Positions 36,157-47,233 of a DNA stretch of 64,000 nucleotides are shown here, one piece after another. Numbering within the stretch: the first letter of the stretch is position 1; the number at the start of each line of letters is the position of its first letter. Made by a program: the position numbers and the translations under genes. The notes beneath the pieces are model-generated. The model was not told the origin of the DNA, did not search any database, and was given only the letters and a program-made list of their open reading frames with translations. This DNA is from Streptomyces venezuelae. Lineage in GTDB: Bacteria; Actinomycetota; Actinomycetes; Streptomycetales; Streptomycetaceae. The stretch spans positions 5,005,501 to 5,069,500 of the forward strand of contig NZ_CP029190.1 of the NCBI RefSeq assembly GCF_008642295.1, written 5' to 3'.

Positions 36157-36833
36157 GCACGACCGGTACGGCCGGCCCGGCCCGTACGACGTACACCAAG
36201 CCCGGCCGCAAGATCGTTCTGTGGCGGCACGGCCAGACCTCGTGGAACCTGGAGCGCCGGTTCCAGGGCTCCACGGACATCGAGCTGACCGAGACGGGTG
36301 TGGCGCAGGCGCGCCGCTCCGCCCGGCTGCTCGCCTCGCTGAAGCCGGACGCCATCGTGGCCTCCGACCTGAAGCGGGCGGCGGCCACGGCCGCCGAGCT
36401 GGCCGCCGTCACCGGGCTGTCCGTCACCCACGACCCGGCGCTGCGGGAAACCTACGCGGGCGAGTGGCAGGGCCTGACGCACGACGAGATCCTCGCCAAG
36501 TACGGCGAGCAGTACGCGGCGTGGAAGCGCGGCGAGCCGGTGCGCCGCGGTGGCGGCGAGCTGGAGACCGAGGTCGCCGACCGGGCGGCCCCGGTGGTGC
36601 TCGGGCACGCCGGCCGCCTCGGCGAGAACGGCACGCTGGTCGTGGTCAGCCACGGCGGCACCATCCGCACCACCATCGGCCGGCTGCTGGGCCTGGACTC
36701 GTACTACTGGGAGGGCCTCGGCGGCCTCTCCAACTGCTGTTGGTCCGTGCTGGGCGAGGGCGCACGCGGCTGGCGGCTGCTGGAGCACAACGCCGGAACG
36801 CTGCCCGAACCGGTGCTCGGCGACGACGACTGA
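36153..36833 (+). CDS. Histidine phosphatase (phosphoglycerate mutase-like), CTG start
   Basis: 226 aa counted from CTG. The catalytic motif is WR25-H26-GQTSWNLERRFQG, with RETYAGEWQGL and VVSHGGTIRTTIGRLLG completing the phosphatase site. The frame has a stop at 36144, only two sense codons before the CTG at 36153. The next canonical start, GTG at 36300, lies beyond the catalytic RHG. CTG at 36153 overlaps the rsfS stop as CTGA, just like GTGA couplings elsewhere. The substrate is unknown; an rsfS neighbour of this type is common in streptomycetes. Confidence 0.85.
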   Translation: MSTTGTAGPARTTYTKPGRKIVLWRHGQTSWNLERRFQGSTDIELTETGVAQARRSARLLASLKPDAIVASDLKRAAATAAELAAVTGLSVTHDPALRETYAGEWQGLTHDEILAKYGEQYAAWKRGEPVRRGGGELETEVADRAAPVVLGHAGRLGENGTLVVVSHGGTIRTTIGRLLGLDSYYWEGLGGLSNCCWSVLGEGARGWRLLEHNAGTLPEPVLGDDD

Positions 36834-36874
36834 GCCGACCGCCGAGCGCCTCCTCGGGGGCAGCCGGGCCGGAT

Positions 36875-36904
36875 TTCACTTTCCGGCTGGTCACAGGCTA
36901 GAGT
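36875..36904 (+). promoter_or_regulatory. Promoter of tRNA-Ala copy 1
   Basis: TTCACT at 36875-36880 and TAGAGT at 36899-36904 with an 18-base spacer, 55 bases before the mature tRNA 5' end. Moderate match to the vegetative consensus. Confidence 0.5.
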
Positions 36905-36958
36905 TCTTCTTGTTCGCAGCGAAGACCGCAGGAAACAGCGGGAAGCGCGGCGGAGAGC

Positions 36959-37031
36959 GGGGCTATAGCTCAGTTGGTAGAGCGCCTGCATGGCATGCAG
37001 GAGGTCAGGAGTTCAATTCTCCTTAGCTCCA
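36959..37031 (+). tRNA. tRNA-Ala (GGC), copy 1
   Basis: 73 bases fold as a cloverleaf. Acceptor GGGGCTA pairs with TAGCTCC, including the G3-U70 wobble that identifies tRNA-Ala. D arm GCTC/GAGC, anticodon stem CCTGC/GCAGG, loop ATGGCAT with anticodon GGC, T arm AGGAG/CTCCT. Discriminator A, CCA not encoded. Confidence 0.97.
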
Positions 37032-37037
37032 CAATCA

Positions 37038-37068
37038 GGATCCCGTCCCCAACAAGGGGGCGGGATCC
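37038..37068 (+). terminator. Terminator of tRNA-Ala copy 1
   Basis: GGATCCCGTCCCC at 37038-37050 pairs with 37056-37068 (13 bp with one G-U, loop AACAA), followed by TT. It sits 7 bases after the tRNA. Confidence 0.85.
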
Positions 37069-37191
37069 TTGCGTTTGTCCCCGTCGTCCCCGCCGGTCTG
37101 CCGCGTACCGCGTACCGGCATGGCAGAATCGGACGGCCGGAGGGGGAGACGACGGCCCGGACGGCTCTGAACGGGAGGGAGTCGCTGACGG

Positions 37192-37425
37192 ATGGGATCA
37201 CACCGGCGGCGGTGCGACTGGTGCGACAACGGCACGCCGATCGTGCGGGACATGGAACCGGTCAACCCCGACTACCAGTACTGGTGCGAGGAATGCGCGC
37301 GGGCGCTGATCATAAAAGGCGACCCCATCGAGAGGTACCGGGAGCTGGAGGGCGAGCCGATCTACGGCCGGCTGCTCGATGAGCACTGCACGCTGAAGCG
37401 CTTCTACCAGTTCGCGAGAGCGTGA
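37192..37425 (+). CDS. Small zinc-ribbon-like hypothetical protein
   Basis: 77 aa. Two Cys pairs, CDWC near residue 9 and CEEC near residue 32, fit a small zinc ribbon. The rest (KGDPIERYRELEGEPIYGRLLDEHCTLKRFYQF) is charged and probably helical. It lies alone between the two tRNA-Ala genes. The ATG at 37192 is preceded by GGGAGGGAGTCGCTGACGG, an adequate ribosome binding site. Function unknown. Confidence 0.75.
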   Translation: MGSHRRRCDWCDNGTPIVRDMEPVNPDYQYWCEECARALIIKGDPIERYRELEGEPIYGRLLDEHCTLKRFYQFARA

Positions 37426-37471
37426 CGACCCGCCCAGGTCTTCCCAAATCGGGCATGACCGAAACCGATTT

Positions 37472-37499
37472 TTGGACCTGGGCCCTGACCGTGTAATGT
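37472..37499 (+). promoter_or_regulatory. Promoter of tRNA-Ala copy 2
   Basis: TTGGAC at 37472-37477 and TAATGT at 37494-37499 with a 16-base spacer, a good vegetative promoter 62 bases before the tRNA. Confidence 0.6.
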
Positions 37500-37561
37500 T
37501 CTCGATGTCGCCAGGGGAACCGGCAAGGGAAACCGAGCAGGGGCCCGGCGGCAAGAAGCAA

Positions 37562-37634
37562 GGGGCTATAGCTCAGTTGGTAGAGCGCCTGCATGGCATG
37601 CAGGAGGTCAGGAGTTCAATTCTCCTTAGCTCCA
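37562..37634 (+). tRNA. tRNA-Ala (GGC), copy 2
   Basis: All 73 bases are identical to copy 1 at 36959-37031, with the same anticodon GGC and G3-U70 pair. Each copy has its own promoter and terminator, so this is gene dosage rather than a single tandem transcript. Confidence 0.97.
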
Positions 37635-37640
37635 CAGAAG

Positions 37641-37675
37641 AGAAGCGGGCCACCCGGATCGGGTGGCCCGCTTCT
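37641..37675 (+). terminator. Terminator of tRNA-Ala copy 2
   Basis: AGAAGCGGGCCACCCG at 37641-37656 pairs perfectly with 37660-37675 (16 bp, loop GAT). Confidence 0.88.
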
Positions 37676-37715
37676 CGTTGTGCGGTCGTCCGAGCGGGCG
37701 CCGTGAGCCCTGCGG

Positions 37716-37721
37716 TACCCT
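37716..37721 (+). promoter_or_regulatory. -10 element of a leaderless promoter for the leuS leader peptide
   Basis: TACCCT ends exactly 6 bases before the ATG at 37728, placing transcription start at that ATG. This gives the tiny reading frame below a defined start. Confidence 0.5.
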
Positions 37722-37727
37722 GACGCC

Positions 37728-37766
37728 ATGCGTGCCGTACGCCTTCTGCTTACCGAGCCGCGCTGA
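37728..37766 (+). CDS. Leader peptide upstream of leuS ([12 protein letters not shown])
   Basis: A 12-codon reading frame with three consecutive leucine codons (CTT CTG CTT, two of them rare in this GC-rich genome) and a TGA at 37764-37766. It lies 120 bases before leucyl-tRNA synthetase and just before an intrinsic terminator. This is the layout of ribosome-mediated attenuation: stalling at the Leu codons when charged tRNA-Leu is scarce would change the downstream folding. It is too short for gene finders. Attenuation is inferred from layout. Confidence 0.65.
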   Translation: MRAVRLLLTEPR

Positions 37767-37772
37767 TCAGTC

Positions 37773-37834
37773 CCGACCTGCGGAGAGCCAGGTCGGCATC
37801 GGCGCGGCGTCCCCTCCTGTGCGAGGGGTTTTTT
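37773..37834 (+). terminator. leuS attenuator: hairpin followed by U-tract terminator
   Basis: First hairpin: CCGACCTG (37773-37780) with CAGGTCGG (37789-37796). Second: CCCCTC (37811-37816) with GAGGGG (37823-37828), followed by six T. A true U-tract terminator is rare in this window, and it lies between leader peptide and leuS. GCCGCGC at 37757-37763 in the leader could also pair with GCGCGGC at 37802-37808. Confidence 0.7.
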
Positions 37835-37885
37835 CGTTTGGGCAGGCAGAGACGGCAGAGACGATCGATGGAGCTTGTAGGAATC

Positions 37886-40756
<2,871 letters not shown>

Positions 40757-40827
40757 ATCCCGAGTGAATCCCGAGCTGACAAAGTTCGGTCAGGGAGATC
40801 CCGTACGGGCAGGTTGGGGGTTCGATT

Positions 40828-40853
40828 GGAACCCCTGGCCTGCCCGTGGCGTT
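40828..40853 (+). promoter_or_regulatory. Candidate ECF sigma (SigE-like) promoter
   Basis: GGAAC at 40828-40832 and CGTT at 40850-40853 with a 17-base spacer resemble promoters read by cell-envelope-stress ECF sigma factors. It lies about 64 bases before the ATG at 40917. Confidence 0.4.
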
Positions 40854-40916
40854 TACGGTGGGAGGGGAAGAGAGGACCGGGCGACAGGCCGGGGCCACCA
40901 GGGGAGAGGGTTCGCC

Positions 40917-41762
40917 ATGGACGCGGGCGCGTTGATCATGATTGCGCTGCTGCTGCTGTTCACCGTCCTGGGGCTGGGCGCGTGGGCGACGGTCAAGGTG
41001 GTGAAGGCGGCGGCGCGCGGCGTGGACCGGACGGTGAGCCAGGCACGGCGCGCCGTGGAGGACACCACCCTGAAGGCCAAGAGCTTCGGCCAGGTCGGTG
41101 TGGCCGGCGCGCTGGCCCAGCTCCGTCTGGACCTGCGCACCTCCATGCGGGCCACCCAGCAGGCGCTGCAGGAGGGTGCCCGGGCGGATGCCTCCCTGCA
41201 GGAATCGCTGGCCCTGTTCGAGCGCCTGAGCGTGCACGGCCGTGAGCTGGACGAGGAACTGAAGCGCCTGGAGACGGAGCCGGACAAGGCCCGGCTGTCC
41301 GCACTCCTTCCGGAGTTGCGCGAGCGTACGGGGCGCATCACGGAGGCTGCGAATTCGCTGCGCTGGGCGGCGCGGGACCGCGCGAACCAGTTCGCGAAGG
41401 ACGAGATGAGCCTTCTGACGGCCGAGATCGAGGTCGAGTCGGGCGCGCTGCGGGATTGGTCCCGGCCTTCGATGGACGACCTGCTGTCGGACCTGTCGGA
41501 CTTCTCGAACCGCGCCTCCCAGGCCCAGGCCCAGGCCCCTGGGCCCCAGACTCAGGCCCCGGCTGGGCCCCAGACTCAGGCCCCGGCTGGGGCCCAGAGC
41601 CAGGCCGCCCAGCCGTCGGCGGCGGGTACGGAGTCGGCCGGGGCTCCGACCGCCCCGCAGGACCCGCGCCGCGCCCTGAACCCGGCCCCCCGGCCGACTC
41701 CGTACCCGTGGGAGAAGAGCTCCGCCCCGGCCTCCCGGCCGCGTCCGGAGACCACGACCTGA
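40917..41762 (+). CDS. Membrane-anchored coiled-coil hypothetical protein
   Basis: 281 aa. A single N-terminal membrane anchor (ALIMIALLLLFTVLGLGAWATV) is followed by a long helical, charged region (about 35-200) with heptad-like spacing (LRLDLRTSMRATQQALQEG, LSVHGRELDEELKRLETE, ELRERTGRITEAANSLRWAAR). This part is probably coiled coil. The C-terminal 80 residues are Pro/Gln/Ala-rich and include a short duplication (PQTQAPAGPQTQAPAG). GGGGAGAGGGTTCGCC precedes the ATG. Function unknown; an ECF-like promoter upstream hints at envelope stress. Confidence 0.75.
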   Translation: MDAGALIMIALLLLFTVLGLGAWATVKVVKAAARGVDRTVSQARRAVEDTTLKAKSFGQVGVAGALAQLRLDLRTSMRATQQALQEGARADASLQESLALFERLSVHGRELDEELKRLETEPDKARLSALLPELRERTGRITEAANSLRWAARDRANQFAKDEMSLLTAEIEVESGALRDWSRPSMDDLLSDLSDFSNRASQAQAQAPGPQTQAPAGPQTQAPAGAQSQAAQPSAAGTESAGAPTAPQDPRRALNPAPRPTPYPWEKSSAPASRPRPETTT

Positions 41763-41871
41763 TCCGAGGCGTGCCGGGACCGGCGGCTGCCGGCCGGGGG
41801 AACGGCCCGCCCGCCGAGGGCTGGGGGAGCGGCCCGCCCGCCCCAAGCTGCCACCGCACCCCCGCTGGCGG

Positions 41872-41877
41872 TAACCT
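41872..41877 (+). promoter_or_regulatory. -10 element of a probable leaderless promoter
   Basis: TAACCT ends 7 bases before the degV-family ATG at 41885, without a ribosome binding site. Confidence 0.45.
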
Positions 41878-41884
41878 CCGCCTC

Positions 41885-42730
41885 ATGTCCCGCCATGTCG
41901 CGATCATCACCGATTCCACGGCCTACCTGCCGCAGCAGGCAATGGCGCGGCACGGGATCACCTCCGTCCCCCTGACCGTGGTCATCGGCGACGAGGCCCT
42001 GGAAGAGGGCACCGAGATCTCCGCCCGCAGCCTGGCCGCCGCCCTCCAGAAGCGCCGGTCGGTCACCACCTCACGCCCCAGCCCACAGGAGTTCGTCCGG
42101 GCCTATCAGGCCGCCGCGGACGCGGGCGCCACCGGCATCGTCAGCCTGCACCTGTCCGCCGAGTTCTCCGGCACCTACGACGCCGCCGTGGTCGCCGCGC
42201 AGACCTCGCCGGTCCCGGTCCGGGTCGTCGACACCGGCATGGTCGCGATGGCCCTCGGCTTCTGCGCGCTGGCCGCCGCCGAGACCGCCGAGGCGGGCGG
42301 CTCGGCCGACGAGGCCGTGGCCGCGGCCGAGAAGCGAGCGGCGGGCATGTCCGCCTTCTTCTACGTCGACACGCTCGACTACCTGCGCCGCGGCGGGCGC
42401 ATCGGGGCCGCCCAGGCGCTCCTGGGCTCTGCGCTGGCGGTGAAGCCGCTGCTCCAGCTGGACGGCGGCCGGATCGAGATGCTGGAGAAGGTGCGTACGG
42501 CCTCGAAGGCCATTGCGCGCCTGGAGGAACTCGCCGTCGAGCGGGCCGGCACGGCCGGCGTGGACATCGCCGTCCACCATCTCGCCGCACCGGAGCGCGC
42601 CGAGAAGCTTGCGGAGCGGTTGCGCGAACGCGTTCCCGGCTTGGCCGAGCTGCACGTCAGCGAGGTCGGCGCGGTGATCGGAGCACATACCGGGCCGGGC
42701 CTGCTGGCCGCGGTGGTCTCACCGCGCTGA
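41885..42730 (+). CDS. DegV-family fatty-acid-binding protein
   Basis: 281 aa, complete. It begins RHVAIITDSTAYLPQQAM, the DegV signature, then PLTVVIGDEALEEG, TSRPSPQEFVRAYQ, and GIVSLHLSAEFSGTYDAA with the Ser/Thr residues that hold the fatty-acid carboxylate. FFYVDTLDYLRRGGRIGAAQALLGSAL and VGAVIGAHTGPG follow. DegV/FakB proteins present fatty acids to a kinase (FakA). No fakA is in the window. Confidence 0.93.
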   Translation: MSRHVAIITDSTAYLPQQAMARHGITSVPLTVVIGDEALEEGTEISARSLAAALQKRRSVTTSRPSPQEFVRAYQAAADAGATGIVSLHLSAEFSGTYDAAVVAAQTSPVPVRVVDTGMVAMALGFCALAAAETAEAGGSADEAVAAAEKRAAGMSAFFYVDTLDYLRRGGRIGAAQALLGSALAVKPLLQLDGGRIEMLEKVRTASKAIARLEELAVERAGTAGVDIAVHHLAAPERAEKLAERLRERVPGLAELHVSEVGAVIGAHTGPGLLAAVVSPR

Positions 42731-42816
42731 TCACCCTCCCGGGTGGCCGGGTTGTCCACAACTGCCCGTCCATCCACAGGAATCCGGCGCTCCGAACGGG
42801 GGGTGGGGTTCTTTCC

Positions 42817-42822
42817 TACCGT
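42817..42822 (+). promoter_or_regulatory. -10 element near the comEA start
   Basis: TACCGT ends 8 bases before the ATG at 42831. Near-leaderless arrangement. Confidence 0.35.
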
Positions 42823-42830
42823 CGTGTGTC

Positions 42831-43835
42831 ATGACGGCAAAGACGCACTCCGCGACGACGGACACGCCCACGACCACGGCCGCGACGGCCGCGACCACGG
42901 CCGCTGCCTTGGCCCGCCCGGACCGCCCGGCCCGCCACGGCAGCGGCCCCGGCCGCCCCGCAGCCTCCGACAGCCGCTTCCGGCACCGCGCGGTCCGCAA
43001 CCGCCGCCGCCGGGGGCGGTACCAGGTGGACCCGGTTGCGGTGCGCCGGCGCGCAGCAGCCCTGCTCCCCGCCGACCCCCCACCGGAACCATCCGCAAAC
43101 CCGGCCCCGGGCACGCCGGCCGCCCCGGAAGCTGCGGCCGGGGCGGGGCCCGGTGGCTTCCGTCGGCCGGCCGTGCGGGAGCGGCTGCCCGTCTGGTTGC
43201 AGGCGCGGTGCGGGCTGGAGGCGAGGCCGCTGGTCGCCGTGGCCGTCGTGCTGGTGGCAGCCGTCGGTTTTGCCGTCCACCAGTACGCGTCCGCCCGGCC
43301 GGCTCAGGTCACCGCCCCGGTCGCGGTGGCCGCACCCGCACCCGCACCCGCTCCCATGCCCGGCCCGGCCCCGGCCGGACCTGTCGGCCCCGCCGGACCC
43401 GTCGGCCCCCGGATTGTGGTCGACATCAGCGGGAAGGTCCGCGATCCCGGCGTCCGGCGGCTGCCCGCCGGCTCCCGGGTGGCGGATGCGCTGGCCGCCG
43501 CCGGGGGAGTGCGGCCCGGCACGGACACCACCGGGCTGAACCAGGCCCGGGTCCTCACCGATGGCGAGCAGGTGCTGGTCGGTGCCCCGGCCCCGCCGCC
43601 CGTACCGCCGCCCGGCCCGTACGGCGGGCCCGCCCCGGCCAGTGTGCCCCTCAGCCTCGGGACCGCCACCGTCGAGCAGCTGGACGCGCTGCCCGGGGTC
43701 GGACCGGTGCTCGCCCGCCATATCGTCGACTTCCGCACCGCCCGGGGCGGCTTCCGCTCGGTCGAAGACCTCCGCAAGGTCAACGGGATCGGGGAGCGCC
43801 GGTTCGCCGACCTGCGCCCCCTGGTGCGGCCGTGA
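42831..43835 (+). CDS. comEA: ComEA-like DNA-binding protein
   Basis: 334 aa. A long, disordered, Ala/Pro/Arg-rich N terminus (~125 residues) precedes one transmembrane segment (LVAVAVVLVAAVGFAV). Outside the membrane come a Pro/Ala linker, an SLBB domain (IVVDISGKVRDPGVRRLPAGSRVADALAAAGG) and tandem helix-hairpin-helix motifs (TVEQLDALPGVGPVLARHIVDFR, SVEDLRKVNGIGERRFADL). These bind double-stranded DNA in competence systems. The cytoplasmic N terminus is unusually long compared with Bacillus ComEA (205 aa). Its TGA overlaps the comEC GTG (GTGA). Confidence 0.9.
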   Translation: MTAKTHSATTDTPTTTAATAATTAAALARPDRPARHGSGPGRPAASDSRFRHRAVRNRRRRGRYQVDPVAVRRRAAALLPADPPPEPSANPAPGTPAAPEAAAGAGPGGFRRPAVRERLPVWLQARCGLEARPLVAVAVVLVAAVGFAVHQYASARPAQVTAPVAVAAPAPAPAPMPGPAPAGPVGPAGPVGPRIVVDISGKVRDPGVRRLPAGSRVADALAAAGGVRPGTDTTGLNQARVLTDGEQVLVGAPAPPPVPPPGPYGGPAPASVPLSLGTATVEQLDALPGVGPVLARHIVDFRTARGGFRSVEDLRKVNGIGERRFADLRPLVRP

Positions 43836-46277
43836 GCCGCCCCGACGGCGCCCTTCCGGTGGACCTTCGGCTCGTCGTGCCGGCCGGGGCCGCCTGGGCG
43901 GCGGCTGCGCTCGCGCTCGGGATGCCCGGCCGCTGGACCGGTGTCGGTGTGGGGCTGGGCGCCGCCGGGGCCGGGGCACTGGTGCTGGCCGGATGGCGCC
44001 GGCCCGGCCCGCGCCGGACCGTCGGCGCCGCTGCCGCCGCCGCCCTGCTGTGTGCGGCGGCCGGGGCCGGGGTGGCCGGCCTGGCGCGGGCCGAGGCGAG
44101 GGCGGGCCCGGTGCCCGGGCTGGCCGCCGCGTACGCCGCGGTCGATGCGGAGCTGACCGTCACCGCAGACCCCCGGCGGACCAGGACCGGGCCACCCGGG
44201 GTGCGGCTGGAGGCGGTGCTGACCCGGCTCACCGGGCCGGACGGTCGCAGCACCCGGGTGACCACCCCCGTTCTCGTACTGGCCCGGCACCCGGAGTGGA
44301 CCCGGCTGCTGCCCTCGACCCGGGTCGCGGTGTCCGCACGGCTCACCCCGGCCCGGGGCGGCGGCCGGCCGGTGGCGTTGCTGCGGGTGCCCGGGGAGAG
44401 CCCGCCGCAGCGGATCGGCGGCCCGGACCGGACACAACGGGTGGCCGGGGCCTTGCGGGCCGGGCTGCGGGAGGCCACCGAGGGCCTTCCCCCGGATGCG
44501 CGGGCGCTGCTGCCCGGGCTGGTGGTGGGGGACACCTCCCGGGTTCCGCCGGACCTCGAGGAAGCCTTCCGCGCCACCGACCTGGTGCATCTGCTGGCCG
44601 TGTCCGGGTCCAACCTCACCGTGGTGCTGTTCCTGCTGATCGGCCCGCCGGCCCGGGCCCAGCTGGCCGAACGCGGTGGCCTGGCCCCCCGGCTCGGGCT
44701 GTCCCTGCGGACCACCGCCCTCTGCGGAGCCGTACTGACCCTCGCCTTCGTGGTGGTGTGCCGCCCCGAGCCCAGCGTGCTGCGGGCCGCGGCCTGCGGG
44801 ATGGTCACCTTGCTGGCCATCGCCACCGGCCGCCGCAGATCCCTGCTCCCGGCCCTGGCCGCGGCGGTCCTGCTGCTGGTGCTGTACGACCCGTGGCTGG
44901 CCCGCAGCCCCGGCTTCCTGTTGTCCGTACTGGCCACCGGAGCCCTGCTGACCCTCGCTCCGCGGTGGAGCGAGGCCATGCAGCGGCGCGGGGTGCCGCC
45001 CCGGCTCGCGGAGGCGCTCGCGGCTGCCGCCGCCGCGCAGGCGGTGTGCGGCCCGGTGGTGGCCGTGCTCGCAGCCCGGGTGAGCCTGGTCGCCGTGCCC
45101 TGCAATCTGCTGGCCGAGTTCGCGGCCGGCCCGGCCACCGTGCTCGGGTTCGCGGCGCTCGGCGCGGCCCCGGTGTGGATGCCGGCCGCCGAACTGCTCG
45201 CCCGCTGTGCCGCGGTGCCCGCCGGCTGGATCGCCCGGGTGGCCCGGACCGGCGCCGCACTGCCCGGAGCGGAGCTCTCCTGGCCGGGCGGGTGGCGGGG
45301 CGGGCTGCTCCTCGCCGCCGTCACCCTGCTCCTCGCCCTGCTCGCGGCGAGGATCGTCCGCCGCCGCTGGGCCTGCGCCGGAGTGGCCCTCCTGCTGCTC
45401 CTCGCGGTACTGCGGCCCCCACAGCTCACCCGGGTCCTCACCGGATGGCCGCCGCCCGGCTGGCGCTACGTCCAGTGCGCGGTGGGCCAGGGCGATACCG
45501 GGGTCCTGGCCGTCGGGCCGGGCACCGCCGTGGTGGTGGACGCAGGCCAGGACCCGGAGCCGGCGGACCGCTGCCTGCGCCGGCTCGGTGTGGTCCGCGT
45601 TCCGCTGCTGCTCCTGACGCACTTCCACGCCGACCATGTGGGCGGCCTGCCCGGGGTGCTGCGCGGCCGGTCCGTGGGCCTGATCCAGACCACGCCCCTG
45701 GAGGAGCCGGCGGGCCGGGCCCGCTGGGTCCGGCGTACGGCCGAGGCCGCGCGGATCCCCGTACTGCCCGCCCGGGCCGGGGAGCGGCGGACCGCCGGGC
45801 CGGTCGCCTGGCAGGTGCTGTGGCCTCCCGCGGACGGCCCGCTGCCCGAGGGTCCCAACGACGCGAGCGTGGTCCTGTCCGTCCGGTCCGCAGGACTGAG
45901 CCTGCTGCTCCTCGGGGATCTCGAACCCCCGGCCCAGCAGGAGCTGCTGAGACACCATCCGGAACTGGGCCCGGTCGATGTGCTCAAGGTCGCCCACCAC
46001 GGCTCCGCCCACCAGGACCCCGCTCTCTACGGCCGGCTCCGGCCCCGGCTCGCGATCGTCCCGGTCGGCTCGGAGAACCGGTACGGCCACCCCTCCCCGG
46101 ACACCGTCGCCGGGCTTCGCGCGGGCGGTGCGGCCGTCCTGCGCACCGACACCGACGGGTCGGTCGCGGTCACCGGGACCGGGCCCGGTCTCCGGGCGGT
46201 GCCGGCCGGGCGCCGCCGCCACGGCCGGGGCCCGGCGTGGCGCGGACATCCCGTTTGCCCCGGACCCTGCATCATGA
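43832..46277 (+). CDS. comEC: ComEC/Rec2 DNA-translocation channel, C-terminal frameshift
   Basis: About 814 aa if the frame is corrected. Hydrophobic N-terminal segments precede the competence domain (LLPGLVVGDTSRVPPDLEEAFRATDLVHLLAVSGSNL) and further membrane helices. A C-terminal metallo-beta-lactamase-like domain follows (VGQGDTGVLAVGPGTAVVVDAG, LLTHFHADHVGGLPG, VLKVAHHGSAHQD). It carries DNA across the membrane. As given, this frame has no stop until 49105, far through yceI and holA. Dropping one G at about 46208-46210 gives a natural end, ...GAAATAGARRGADIPFAPD.., with TGA at 46275-46277. Hence either a sequencing indel or a real 3' frameshift beyond the essential domains. The GTG at 43832 overlaps the comEA stop. 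Confidence 0.85.
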
Positions 46278-46334
46278 TCGAATGCCTCTTCGCCAGAGGG
46301 GCTTACGTTCAATCAGCACGGGGGTGCATCAACC

Positions 46335-47216
46335 ATGTTCGGGCGCCGGCGGGGGTCGGAGACGGCCGGAAACTCCAGTCAGTCCACATCCGCGACACTG
46401 ACCCTGCCGCCCGCGGCGGGTCTGCTCTCCTGCCGTGTCCTCGACACGGTCCACCAGCCGGTCCGCCAGGCCCGGTTCGAGGTCACCGACCCGATCGGGC
46501 GGCGGATCGTCAGCGGGGAGACCGACCCGTACGGCGGGTTCACCGCGGCGGTCCCGGAGGGCGAGTACCGGATGTCGGTGACGGCCGAGGGGTACGCGCC
46601 GTTCCATGGTGCGACCCTGGTCGGCGAGGGCGCCCAGCCGGGCACCGGGGAGATCATCCTGGAGACGGTCGAACCGCCGCTGCTGCCGCAGCCGGGCCAC
46701 TGGGAGCTCGACCCGGGGCATTCCGCCATCGGATTCACGGCCCGTCACATCGGACTGGCGCGGCTCCGGGGCAGGTTCAACACCTTCGCCGGGGCGGTCC
46801 GGATCGCCGACCGGATGGAGGACTCCTCCATGCACGTGATCATCGACGCCGCCAGCATCCACACCGGCCTGAAGCTGCGCGACGACCACCTGCGCTCTGC
46901 GGACTTCCTGGACGCGGCGCGGTATCCGACGGTCGAGTTCTACAGCGAGCGGTTCATCCACCGCAGCGGCAGCCGCTGGGCCGTGGCGGGAGCCCTCACC
47001 CTGCACGGCGTGAGCCGCTCGGTCACCCTCGACGCCCAGTACCTGGGCCTCGGCACGGGCCTGGAGGGCGAGCCGCGTGCGGCCTGCCGGGCCACCGCCG
47101 AGTTGCAGCGCGAGGACTTCGCGCTGAACTGGCAGTCCGTGCTGGCCCATGGGATCGCGGCGATCGGCTCGACCGTCGAGGTCGAACTGGACGTCCAGAT
47201 CGTCCACAAGGCCTGA
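46335..47216 (+). CDS. YceI-family protein with N-terminal carboxypeptidase-regulatory-like domain
   Basis: 293 aa, no signal peptide. The first ~110 residues are a beta-sandwich of the carboxypeptidase regulatory type (GLLSCRVLDTVHQPVRQARFEVTD, DPYGGFTAAVPEGEYRMSVTAEGY). The YceI lipocalin-like barrel follows: GHWELDPGHSAIGFTARHIGLARLRGRF, DHLRSADFLDAARYPTVEFYSER, GALTLHGVSRSVTLDAQY. YceI proteins bind isoprenoid lipids. The fusion is frequent in streptomycetes. The start ATG at 46335 lies after GGGGGTGCATCAACC. Confidence 0.88.
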   Translation: MFGRRRGSETAGNSSQSTSATLTLPPAAGLLSCRVLDTVHQPVRQARFEVTDPIGRRIVSGETDPYGGFTAAVPEGEYRMSVTAEGYAPFHGATLVGEGAQPGTGEIILETVEPPLLPQPGHWELDPGHSAIGFTARHIGLARLRGRFNTFAGAVRIADRMEDSSMHVIIDAASIHTGLKLRDDHLRSADFLDAARYPTVEFYSERFIHRSGSRWAVAGALTLHGVSRSVTLDAQYLGLGTGLEGEPRAACRATAELQREDFALNWQSVLAHGIAAIGSTVEVELDVQIVHKA

Positions 47217-47233
47217 CCTCGCCCGGACCGGAT

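Noticed and set aside
37562..37634. tRNA-Ala duplication as attachment sites of an integrated element
   Set aside because: Identity covers complete, separately promoted tRNA genes, and no integrase or mobile gene lies between them; only a 77-residue protein does.
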